Shown here piece by piece: positions 1 through 6,601 of a DNA stretch of 64,000 nucleotides. Every line of letters begins with the position of its first letter. The stretch's first letter is position 1. The notes beneath the pieces are model-generated. The model did not search any database. It worked only from the letters and a program-made list of their open reading frames with translations, and was not told the DNA's origin. A program made the position numbers and the translations under genes. The DNA is taken from positions 1 through 64,000 of the forward strand of contig JBNLDC010000067.1 of the NCBI GenBank assembly GCA_050304135.1. The letters run 5' to 3'. This DNA is from JAFGNB01 sp050304135. Lineage in GTDB: Bacteria; Fibrobacterota; Chitinivibrionia; Chitinivibrionales; Chitinispirillaceae.

Positions 1-146
1 AAACTTCTTCTATCCTTTCCGAAAAGTCTTTTAGTTTCCCTAATAATTTCTGTATTTTTCATTTTTTGTTCTTCTCGGGCAGGACGGCCGATTCTTCAGC
101 GCCCATTATAATATCTTGAAGCCCCTAAACAAATTTCCACCGTGCC

Positions 147-220
147 GCGCCACCGTTTGCTGTACCGAAAAGTAATGCGGAGTCTTCGGAGCTTTACTTT
201 TCGGTATGATAAGCTGGCGC
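147..220. repeat. Long imperfect hairpin left of HD gene
   Basis: The inner arms TACCGAAAAGTAA (163-175) and TTACTTTTCGGTA (194-206) are perfectly complementary over 13 bp around an 18-nt loop. The outer arms GCGCCA (147-152) and TGGCGC (215-220) extend the structure with unpaired bases between. It lies downstream of the minus-strand HD gene and could act as a terminator or as a recombination-site hairpin; no T-run follows it on the minus strand, which argues against a simple terminator. Confidence 0.6.
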
Positions 221-263
221 TGTTATGCGAAATATTCTGGCTACAATTCTTATCGGGCGCGTT

Positions 264-872
264 TTATGTTTTTTCCAAATAGCCTTTTTGTATTGATTCT
301 TCAATTATTGATTTAGCATAATCCCAAAGTTTAGTTGAGCCTTTTTCCATTTGTTTATTTAAGTTAAACACTTTTTCAGAATTGATTTTATGTTTTTGCC
401 ATGTATGTCCATCGTCGTAATAATTTTGCAATAATGGTTCTAAACGATCCATTACACCTGCAAACTTTGCCTCTGGTGTTTCTTTCGCTTCAAACTCTTC
501 CCACAGTGTAATAAATTCATTACATTGGTCTTCAGGTAAAATTCCAAATATTCTTTTTGCACATTCTCTTTCTTTGAATGTTGCATCATTTCGATTTGCT
601 GAATAGAGTAATGTATCACCCGCATCAATTTCTACCAAGTCATGTATTAGTGCCATCTTGATTACTTTATAAATATCTATTTTATCATTTGCACATTCTG
701 ACAAAACAAGTGCCATCACACAAATATGCCAACCATGTTCCGCATCGTTTTCATATCTTTTGTCATGAAATATTCTGGATTTTCGAATAATTCCTTTAAC
801 TTTATCAATTTCAATAATAAATTCAATTTGTTTTTGTAATCTTTTAGTTAAAACATCTTGTTCGTCATTCAT
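264..872 (-). CDS. HD-domain phosphohydrolase (YfbR/HDDC2-like)
   Basis: This 202-residue protein has the HD superfamily metal-binding pattern: a His in DAEHGWH (about residue 45), the HD pair in LIHDLVEIDAGD (about 77-78), and a late Asp in GVMDRLEP (about 141). Length and spacing match the YfbR/HDDC2 group, whose characterised members are 5'-deoxynucleotidases acting on dNMPs; the substrate here is an inference. An AAGGAAA Shine-Dalgarno precedes the ATG at 872. The codons are far richer in A and T than those of any neighbour, and the gene sits alone between inverted repeats, so it was probably transferred in. It is cytoplasmic, with no signal peptide. Similar stand-alone HD genes are common cargo of mobile cassettes. 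Confidence 0.8.
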   Translation of the reverse strand: MNDEQDVLTKRLQKQIEFIIEIDKVKGIIRKSRIFHDKRYENDAEHGWHICVMALVLSECANDKIDIYKVIKMALIHDLVEIDAGDTLLYSANRNDATFKERECAKRIFGILPEDQCNEFITLWEEFEAKETPEAKFAGVMDRLEPLLQNYYDDGHTWQKHKINSEKVFNLNKQMEKGSTKLWDYAKSIIEESIQKGYLEKT

Positions 873-958
873 TTTTTATGTTTCCTTATTTTTTAGAATT
901 TTTAGCGCCCGTCTTATTCTTTTGGTTTTTGGAGCCAGAATATTTTGCATAACTTCTC

Positions 959-984
959 CAATGACGAACTTTAGTTCGTCATTG
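959..984. repeat. Perfect 12-bp hairpin right of HD gene
   Basis: CAATGACGAACT (959-970) and AGTTCGTCATTG (973-984) form a perfect 12-bp stem with a 2-nt loop. It begins 6 nt outside the GCATAAC core (947-953) of the flanking inverted repeat. No gene ends here on the plus strand and no T-run follows, so it is more likely part of the cassette boundary than a terminator. Confidence 0.55.
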
Positions 985-1338
985 ATACCTTTGGATTCAC
1001 TATTTCAAAAGCAATTTTGATTCCGGACTGCGAATTTCCGCCAACCGGTGACTCGCTACAGGATTTTTAACGGGCTTTTCTCCCGTGGCGATTTCCGGAC
1101 CTGCCGGAACCGATACTTTTCTCTCAGGATACCAGACGAACGAAAAACGGAAACCCCTGCCCCGCGGTGCCCCGGGTAGGTGATGGAATCAAAATAAACA
1201 GGTACCCAATACTGTGTCAATTATATATATCAGAGGGGTCTCCCCCGTTAAAAGTTTTTCCTGAACGGATCAGAGGTAACGCCCCCCCCGTCAGGTTGCT
1301 CAGCGAAATTCATTGCAAACCGGGGCGGGATCCCTGAA
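985..1338. other. Gene-free stretch
   Basis: No open frame with a plausible start, no RNA-like fold and no convincing promoter were seen. The base composition shifts back from the AT-rich cassette to the normal level of the window. A run of nine C (about 1283-1291) and AT-rich TATATAT (about 1223) are the only notable patches. Confidence 0.5.
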
Positions 1339-1674
1339 AACCATTTCCAAAATTCATCAAGGCGTCCCAACAAGCCGGAACACCATTTCGACAATTCATC
1401 AAGGCGTTCCAACAAGCCGGAACACCATTTCGACAATTCATCAAGGCGTTCCAACAAGCCGGAACACCATTTCGACAATTCATCAAGACGTTCCAACAAG
1501 CCGGAACACCATTTCGACAATTCATCAAGACGTTCCAACGAGCCGGAACACCCTTTCTACAATTCACCAAGGCGTTCCAACGAGCGGGTAGACCATTTCT
1601 CCAATTTACCAGGGCGTTTCTACTGCCGGTACGACCATTTCTCCATTTCACCAGGGTTTTTCCCCCGAAATGGA
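1339..1674. repeat. 42-bp tandem repeat array (8 units)
   Basis: Eight head-to-tail units of exactly 42 bp were counted: 1339, 1381, 1423, 1465, 1507, 1549, 1591 and 1633. The first five are nearly identical (core ACCATTTCGACAATTCATCA), while units 6-8 decay progressively toward the 3' side. There are no spacers, so it is not CRISPR. Because 42 is divisible by three, three frames stay open through the array; on the minus strand one reads as a 14-residue amphipathic repeat (RLDELSKWCSGLLE), but no ATG with a ribosome site precedes it. Best read as an intergenic minisatellite, with a small chance of a coding origin. Confidence 0.85.
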
Positions 1675-1887
1675 GACCGTTTTTTTACGACCCGCATCTC
1701 ATTGTTCCGTGGCAGCATGTTTTTTTTCCCGATTTTTGTACCGCTACAGCCATTTCTGATCTTTTTAAACTTTTTTCATTTTTTCGGAACTTTTCCTTTT
1801 TAGTGTTGTCTGAACAGGTAGAAACAAAACAATACCGGCCGGTTCCCGCCGGACCGGAAACAGACAACCTGTAACAAGGAGGACCCT
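1675..1887. other. Leader region of the 230-residue gene
   Basis: T-rich runs (1681-1690, 1721-1735, 1760-1800) are followed by a strong Shine-Dalgarno, AAGGAGG, at 1876-1882, which fixes the start of the next gene. No clear -35/-10 pair was resolved. Confidence 0.4.
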
Positions 1888-2580
1888 ATGACTACCTCTC
1901 CACAATTCACCAGCTCAGTGCAGACCCTCATCGAAACCGGAAGAAGGGTTTGCCGTCTCTGCGATCGCGAGGGAACCGTTGCCCGGCCCTATGCGGAGGA
2001 TATCCAAACGGCGATCGACACGCTCTCTGCCGTCTGGGAAGAGGCGGAGCCGAAAACCTTTGAACGCAAAGCAGGGTATGATGCCCTGCTGCTTGCCGAT
2101 ACGCAACTCGACGAGGCGGTACGGGTGGCATTCTTCGCATGTCGGACCATAGATCTGGAGTCAAGTGGTCCGGAACTGCTCGAGAAGGCGTTTCCGGGTG
2201 GAGGGTTTTCCCTTATCACCACCGCTCCACGTTCCTCAAAACCTGAACTGGTAACACGGCTGATTGCCCGTATTGCCGATATTGCATCCGGCAACAAAGC
2301 ACTTTTAAAAATTGCGCAGAAGCTTACTACCGCGCTCGAACAGGCAACCGAGGCAATGCGCAACTACGAGGAAAAATTGCTGGAGGAAAGCACGCACAAG
2401 GCGCGTGCAAACATTGCAAAGCAGGAGTATATCGAGCGGTACATGGCGATCTACCACAAAGCCTGCAGTGATCTCGGCAAAAAACTGGCGAACAGCATTT
2501 TTCCCATAAAGCACGGGGAAAAGAAAAAAGACGCTGAGCCCGAAGGTACAGCCGGATATCCCGTAAGCAGCGCCACATGA
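1888..2580 (+). CDS. Hypothetical protein, helical, unknown function
   Basis: This 230-residue protein starts at an ATG preceded by AAGGAGGACCCT, a near-perfect ribosome site, and is followed directly by a terminator, so it looks like a well expressed single-gene unit. I do not recognise the family. It has no signal peptide and no membrane segment. Residues 1-60 include a CxxC pair (C22, C25), and residues 140-205 are strongly alpha-helical and charged, probably coiled (KIAQKLTTALEQATEAMRNYEEK). The last 25 residues are a disordered acidic/basic tail. The helical centre suggests a structural or binding role rather than an enzyme, but nothing more can be supported. It lies just downstream of the 42-bp tandem array. 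Confidence 0.75.
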   Translation: MTTSPQFTSSVQTLIETGRRVCRLCDREGTVARPYAEDIQTAIDTLSAVWEEAEPKTFERKAGYDALLLADTQLDEAVRVAFFACRTIDLESSGPELLEKAFPGGGFSLITTAPRSSKPELVTRLIARIADIASGNKALLKIAQKLTTALEQATEAMRNYEEKLLEESTHKARANIAKQEYIERYMAIYHKACSDLGKKLANSIFPIKHGEKKKDAEPEGTAGYPVSSAT

Positions 2581-2590
2581 CACCCCGCCA

Positions 2591-2635
2591 ACGCCCCGCG
2601 CCACCAGGGTTACGGTGCCGCGCGGGACGTTTTTT
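2591..2635 (+). terminator. Rho-independent terminator
   Basis: The stem pairs ACGCCCCGCG (2591-2600) with CGCGGGACGT (2621-2630), with one mismatch, plus the inner pair CACC/GGTG (2602-2605/2614-2617). It is followed by six T. It ends the 230-residue gene. Confidence 0.75.
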
Positions 2636-3018
2636 CTCTGATACTTTACCGCCGGCGCTCTTCTCCATAAGCTTCCACTGAAAATAAACGCACGGGCGCC
2701 CCCTACCATGTGGCGACCTTAAACCGGTGTGGCCGGGATCTGTGATCCAGGATCTGAGTCCAGGTGTCAACAGAAATTCACACCCATCCGATTCTCTGGC
2801 ATTGTGGATTCAGCAACACTACGGGCAATCGGAATTGATCCCATATAACGCCACACCTGTTTGCACGGCAAGGGCTGGTGTCCACCGATAGTGTTCCGGG
2901 TTACATTGAAACCTGGGTCACAGACCCAGGCCACACATGATTACTTCTTTTCTTTATTGTCACACTAATTAAGGGCACCCGCGCGCACACCCCAACTACC
3001 AGTACAACTACAACTATA
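2636..3018. other. Gene-free stretch holding a 25-bp inverted repeat
   Basis: No gene is visible. The stretch contains two self-complementary 22-25-bp motifs in inverted orientation, at 2729-2752 (GTGGCCGGGATCTGTGATCC core) and 2910-2935 (reverse complement GTGGCCTGGGTCTGTGACCC). Each copy is itself a small hairpin with a 3-nt loop. About 160 bp lie between them, with no open frame. Confidence 0.6.
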
Positions 3019-3058
3019 TAAAAAAAGGCATCGACCGGTCCCGCAACCGGTCAATGCC
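3019..3058 (-). terminator. Rho-independent terminator of amtB-glnK
   Basis: The arms GGCATCGACCGGT (3027-3039) and ACCGGTCAATGCC (3046-3058) pair over 13 bp with one mismatch. On the minus strand they are followed by seven T (A-run 3020-3026). It lies 58 nt downstream of the glnK stop. Confidence 0.9.
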
Positions 3059-3115
3059 TCAGTATTCCACTGCCGGAAGCCGGTAATCATGTACCGGCTT
3101 CCGGATTCAGGACAT

Positions 3116-3457
3116 TTACCCTACCGCCTCGTTCCCTTCTTCACCGGTTCGTATCCGGATACACTGCGGAAGATCAAGCACGAAGATCTTGCCGTCGCCG
3201 ATATTTCCGGAACGCGCACCCTTTATGATGGCATCGATGGTGGGTTGGACGTAATTATCATTCACCGCTATCTCGAGCCGGATTTTTTTGATCAGGTTCA
3301 CCTCGATAACGCTCCCGCGGTAACTCTCGGTGTATCCGGCCTGCTGCCCGCACCCGATGACATTCGTGACGGTCATTTTCCGCACCTCTGCTTCAAAGAG
3401 TGCTTTTTTGACATCAGGCAGTTTTGCCGGTTGTATTATCGCAACAATCATTTTCAT
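3116..3457 (-). CDS. glnK: Nitrogen regulatory protein PII (GlnK/GlnB)
   Basis: This 113-residue PII protein senses 2-oxoglutarate and ATP/ADP and is expected to bind and block the ammonium channel encoded just upstream. It aligns without gaps to E. coli GlnB: KMTVTNVIG..G near residue 28, the T-loop at 37-55, GNIGDGKIF (about 84-92) and the C-terminal IRIRTGEE. The start at 3457 is chosen because GGAGGAAAATGTT precedes MKMIVAII; an in-frame upstream extension to 3577 has no such site and would overlap amtB. The residue aligned to Tyr51, the uridylylation site, is Ile (YRGSVIEV), while Tyr46 is kept. Regulation by UMP transfer at position 51 is therefore not possible. The gene is cotranscribed with amtB after a 34-nt gap. 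Confidence 0.93.
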   Translation of the reverse strand: MKMIVAIIQPAKLPDVKKALFEAEVRKMTVTNVIGCGQQAGYTESYRGSVIEVNLIKKIRLEIAVNDNYVQPTIDAIIKGARSGNIGDGKIFVLDLPQCIRIRTGEEGNEAVG

Positions 3458-3491
3458 AACATTTTCCTCCTTTATTTCCTTCGATCCGGTT

Positions 3492-4835
3492 TCAGTTTTC
3501 AGTCGTAAAAATCTGGAATCCACTGTAGGCTTCCATACCGTGCTCACCAATGTCAAGTCCGGCGATTTCCTCTTCACGCTTTACCCGCAGACCGATGGTT
3601 ACCTTGATGACGGTAAAGAGCAGCATTGCTCCACCGAATGCCCAGACGAATACCGAACCGATACCGGTAAGCTGTACGATAACCGGTTTCATACCGCCGC
3701 CGAAAAACAAACCGGCGTTCCCGTTGATCGCTTCCTGTGCAAAAAGTCCGGCCGCGAGGGTTCCCCAGGCACCGTTGACAGCATGTACACTCACCGCACC
3801 TACCGGATCATCAATCTTCAATACCCGATCGATGAAAAGTACTGAAACCACAACCAGAATACCTGCCACGGCACCGATCATTACCGCACTGAGCGGGGAC
3901 ACATCGGCACAGGGAGCCGTAATGGCTACCAGCCCCGCCAACACGCCGTTAAGCGCCATTGATGCATCAGGTTTTCCCAGAAGTATCCATGCTGCGAACA
4001 TTGCCGTTACCGCACCCGCGGCAGCAGCGAGATTGGTAGTCACCGCGATACGACCGATTGACATATCGGCAGTAGTGGTGGAACCGGGGTTGAAACCGAA
4101 CCATCCGAACCAGAGGATGAATACACCGAGAGCGGCAAGCGTGATGCTGTGTCCGGGAAGGGCTCGCGGTTTTCCGTCGGCTCCGTATTTACCTACACGG
4201 GGACCGAGCACAATCGCACCTGCCAGAGCTGCCCATCCGCCGACCGAATGTACCACGGTAGAACCTGCGAAATCAATAAACCCGAGTTTTTCGAGCCAGC
4301 CTTCTCCGTGGAAAAGACTTCCCCACGCCCAGTGACCGGAAATCGGGTAGATAACGGCGGAAATCACGACACTGTAAACAAGGTACGAGGTGAACTTCGT
4401 ACGTTCCGCCATCGCACCGGAAACAATCGTTGCCGCAGTTGCCGCGAAGACGGTCTGAAACATGAAGAATACCAGTGTCCATTCCCAGCCTTCCTTGCCG
4501 GGCATCGCATCGGCGAGAAAAAATCCGTCTTTACCGATAAAATGTCCCGCGGTGGTTCCGAACATGAGTCCGAACCCGAGCGCCCAGAACCCCAGTGAAC
4601 CGATGGAGAAATCCATCAGATTTTTCATCATGATGTTCACCGCGTTCTTTGCACGGGTAAACCCGCTCTCCACCATGGCGAATCCCGCCTGCATGAAAAA
4701 CACCAGGACCGCTGCAATGAGCGTCCAGAGCACATTTCCCCGCTCCTGAGTCAGCATCTCCACCTCGTCGGCGAATACCGGTGATGTGCACAGTGCCCCA
4801 ATGGCACCCGCTGTTAATAATAGTTTCCCTTTCAT
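3492..4835 (-). CDS. amtB: Ammonium transporter AmtB
   Basis: This 447-residue Amt/Mep/Rh-family channel has an N-terminal signal peptide (MKGKLLLTAGAIG...FADE), followed by eleven predicted membrane segments. Family landmarks include FFMQAGFAMVESG in the first helix, GHWAWGSLFH with the first pore His, VVHSVGGWAAL, FGFNPGS and VHAVNGAWGTL with the second pore His. It conducts ammonium across the inner membrane. The start at 4835 follows GGAGGTTTTTTG; the upstream ATG at 4853 lacks a ribosome site. Gene order is amtB then glnK, the reverse of E. coli but common elsewhere. Nitrogen-controlled expression is likely by analogy, although no sigma-54 or NtrC site was recognised upstream. Confidence 0.95.
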   Translation of the reverse strand: MKGKLLLTAGAIGALCTSPVFADEVEMLTQERGNVLWTLIAAVLVFFMQAGFAMVESGFTRAKNAVNIMMKNLMDFSIGSLGFWALGFGLMFGTTAGHFIGKDGFFLADAMPGKEGWEWTLVFFMFQTVFAATAATIVSGAMAERTKFTSYLVYSVVISAVIYPISGHWAWGSLFHGEGWLEKLGFIDFAGSTVVHSVGGWAALAGAIVLGPRVGKYGADGKPRALPGHSITLAALGVFILWFGWFGFNPGSTTTADMSIGRIAVTTNLAAAAGAVTAMFAAWILLGKPDASMALNGVLAGLVAITAPCADVSPLSAVMIGAVAGILVVVSVLFIDRVLKIDDPVGAVSVHAVNGAWGTLAAGLFAQEAINGNAGLFFGGGMKPVIVQLTGIGSVFVWAFGGAMLLFTVIKVTIGLRVKREEEIAGLDIGEHGMEAYSGFQIFTTEN

Positions 4836-5470
4836 CAAAAAACCTCCTGTCATCTTGTAAAGTACGAATTCCGAACTGTTCAGGTATACATTTGTCCGAT
4901 GGTCACCATTGGCAAACCGCCCCGGTGGTTCCTACGCTCTGCATGGTTTCTATGTGCCACCTCCTTTGATGCGACAGTATTCTTCTGCACACAACTCGTG
5001 TCAATCGGCCGGACTGATTACCGTATGGTGTAACGCAACCGATATGCCAATTGACTGATTTGCGGGAAAACACTCCGGAACCGCCTGAATTACGCATTTC
5101 AGAAAATCCGGAGGAGGCATACTCACAACATTTTTGTTTTGGACTTTTTCAAACCGACACATTATTGTGCAATTACTTCAGAAAGCCCAAGGAACCCTCA
5201 TATTCCTTCCGGACCAGTGTATCGCGAGTCGAACAATGCAGATAACTGTTTGATGATACCAACAATGTGACATCAAAGGATTGTGTCGAGACAACGCCGA
5301 CGTCTCCAACGGAGAAGGAATTCACGATTTTCTCTCCTGCCACCGCATCAGAAGCTGTTTGCAGAAAAAACGTTAACTACCATCAGCCACTGATGAGCGC
5401 TTTTCCCGTATGCGATCGTCTATACTCCGGAAACAGAATAACACTCCCCCCTTTAACAAAGGAGTTTGAT
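4836..5470. other. Gene-free stretch between amtB and DUF6515 gene
   Basis: This is the divergent promoter region. On the minus strand AAAGGAGG (4967-4960) stands 14 nt upstream of a 13-codon open frame (4944-4903, MQSVGTTGAVCQW), a possible leader peptide ahead of amtB but with poor spacing. A plus-strand frame at 5051-5245 has no ribosome site. Nothing else was seen. Confidence 0.4.
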
Positions 5471-6031
5471 ATGAAGCTGCACCATTCACTTTCGACCACT
5501 CTGGCAGCAACGGTTACCGCATCGGTCCTTCTGGCCGGAATCGCAACCTCAACGACAGCACGAGATCGTGATGGAGTACGTCGTATCGAATCGCGTACGG
5601 TACAAAAACGCAATAACACACCATCCCGTCAAAAGCAGTATTCCCGGCGAACTGTCAGAAAACAGTCACCGAAAGTCATCGGCAGAACTAACACATTTAA
5701 ACGGTACGATCGGAAATTCGTAAAAAAGCTCCCGCGCGGATACCGTACAATTCACACCGGCGGACATCGGTATTACAGCCATAATGGGGTTTATTACACC
5801 CGATACAACCATGGATTCACTGTCGTCAGCGCTCCGAGGATTAAGCGGCTCCCGCGCTATGCCCGCCGGGTAAACGTGAATCGGACAGTATATTATGTAT
5901 ATGATAACGTCTATTACCTTCCCCGGGGGGGCTACTATGAGGTATGTGAAATCCCGCACTACCGAAGCAGCATCGAATTCAACGCCGGTCCGGTTCGGGT
6001 TGTACTGACCGACCACGACCGCTGTTACTGA
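5471..6031 (+). CDS. Secreted DUF6515-type basic protein
   Basis: This 186-residue exported protein starts at the ATG preceded by AAAGGAG (5457-5463); the frame is open further upstream but without a start signal. Residues 1-31 form a signal peptide (LAATVTASVLLAGIATSTTA). A strongly basic Arg/Lys-rich region follows (about 32-95), then a Tyr/Gly-rich domain with GYRTIHTGGHRYYSHNG, VYYTRYNHGF and YYVYDNVYYLPRGGYY, the pattern of DUF6515 proteins found in many Gram-negative envelopes. The function of that family is unknown; a periplasmic or surface location is likely. A 10-11-bp hairpin lies just after the stop. Confidence 0.75.
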   Translation: MKLHHSLSTTLAATVTASVLLAGIATSTTARDRDGVRRIESRTVQKRNNTPSRQKQYSRRTVRKQSPKVIGRTNTFKRYDRKFVKKLPRGYRTIHTGGHRYYSHNGVYYTRYNHGFTVVSAPRIKRLPRYARRVNVNRTVYYVYDNVYYLPRGGYYEVCEIPHYRSSIEFNAGPVRVVLTDHDRCY

Positions 6032-6049
6032 AAAACGCCGAATACATAC

Positions 6050-6084
6050 ATAAGGACCGGTTTAGAGGAGTATCCGGTCCTTAT
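6050..6084 (+). terminator. Hairpin after DUF6515 gene
   Basis: ATAAGGACCGG (6050-6060) pairs perfectly with CCGGTCCTTAT (6074-6084) around a 13-nt loop, 18 nt after the stop codon. No T-run follows, so it may be a weak terminator or an mRNA-stabilising hairpin. Confidence 0.5.
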
Positions 6085-6087
6085 GCA

Positions 6088-6248
6088 GTTCCTGTTCAGG
6101 ATTGGGTGCTTTCCATGTACCTTCTACTAACGCCCCCTAAATCCCCCGAAGGGGGACTTGTAAGGTCTTGATACTTATAAGACAATATTCTCCAAAAGTC
6201 CCCCTTCGGGGAATTTAGGGGGCGTAAATGTCAATGCTGAACAGGAAC
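6088..6248. repeat. Nested palindromic intergenic element
   Basis: The outer arms GTTCCTGTTCAG (6088-6099) and CTGAACAGGAAC (6237-6248) are perfectly inverted. The inner arms at 6130-6159 and 6196-6225 are 30 bp long with one mismatch, and each contains a small CCCCGAAGGGG-type palindrome. The GCCCCCTAAATCCCC motif is a widespread intergenic palindrome in FCB-group and other genomes. It has no coding potential and looks like a MITE-like or REP-like element. Confidence 0.8.
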
Positions 6249-6601
6249 CATTTATATTGAACACCCTTCCTGCAGATCAGCTCCCCACAACCCAAAAGCG
6301 GCTGAAGAGAATTTGACATCCCCGTTAAATGGGCCTATATTATTTTCAGGATCGGTTGCAGTGCGATTCCGGGGAGAAATCGCTTTGCCATATCATTCCA
6401 TAGTACATTTGGATTTACGACGGAACTCTGAGAATAACCGTCCGGTTTCCGGAAATTCATTGTCCGGTTACAAGCACGGCAGGTTATGGATTATGCCTGA
6501 AATCGGCAATGAAATGTTTCCGGTACCCGCAGGATAGTGAATAAATCAGCTGTTTGCGGGATCTCGTAAATCAGATTATTAAATTACCGAGGGGATAAGA
6601 G
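6249..6601. other. Gene-free stretch upstream of GH30 gene
   Basis: A 74-codon open frame at 6313-6537 has no ribosome site and no recognisable composition, so it is not called. The stretch ends in GAGGGGATAAGAG, the ribosome site of the GH30 gene. Confidence 0.4.

Larger units (their letters stand above)
147..953. mobile_element. Cassette-like unit bounded by inverted repeats
   Basis: An AT-rich gene is bracketed by a 20-bp inverted repeat, 222-241 (GTTATGCGAAATATTCTGGC) against 934-953 (one mismatch). Further inward both sides carry GGGCGC (255-260, and as GCGCCC at 905-910). Outside the left copy lies a long imperfect hairpin (147-220) and outside the right copy a perfect hairpin (959-984). 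Core heptamers GTTATGC/GCATAAC next to hairpins recall integron attC sites, but a full attC (paired R and L boxes on both sides of one hairpin) cannot be assembled, so the mechanism is unclear. The base composition contrast with the rest of the window supports acquisition. Confidence 0.45.

Noticed and set aside
147..984. Canonical integron attC sites
   Set aside because: GTTATGC/GCATAAC cores and hairpins exist, but matching R and L boxes on both sides of one hairpin cannot be found and no integrase is seen.
1248..1651. Three open frames through the 42-bp array
   Set aside because: They stay open only because the unit length is a multiple of three; none has an ATG with a ribosome site.
1339..1674. 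CRISPR array
   Set aside because: Repeats are contiguous with no unique spacers, and no cas genes are present.
4940..4960. Sigma-54 promoter for amtB
   Set aside because: On the minus strand TGGCAC is followed by a GC element 14 nt after the GG, not the required 10, so the spacing is wrong.
5051..5245. 64-codon plus-strand frame
   Set aside because: No ribosome site and no protein-like features; it lies in the amtB/DUF6515 divergent region.
6313..6537. 74-codon frame upstream of the GH30 gene
   Set aside because: No ribosome site and composition unlike coding sequence in this genome.
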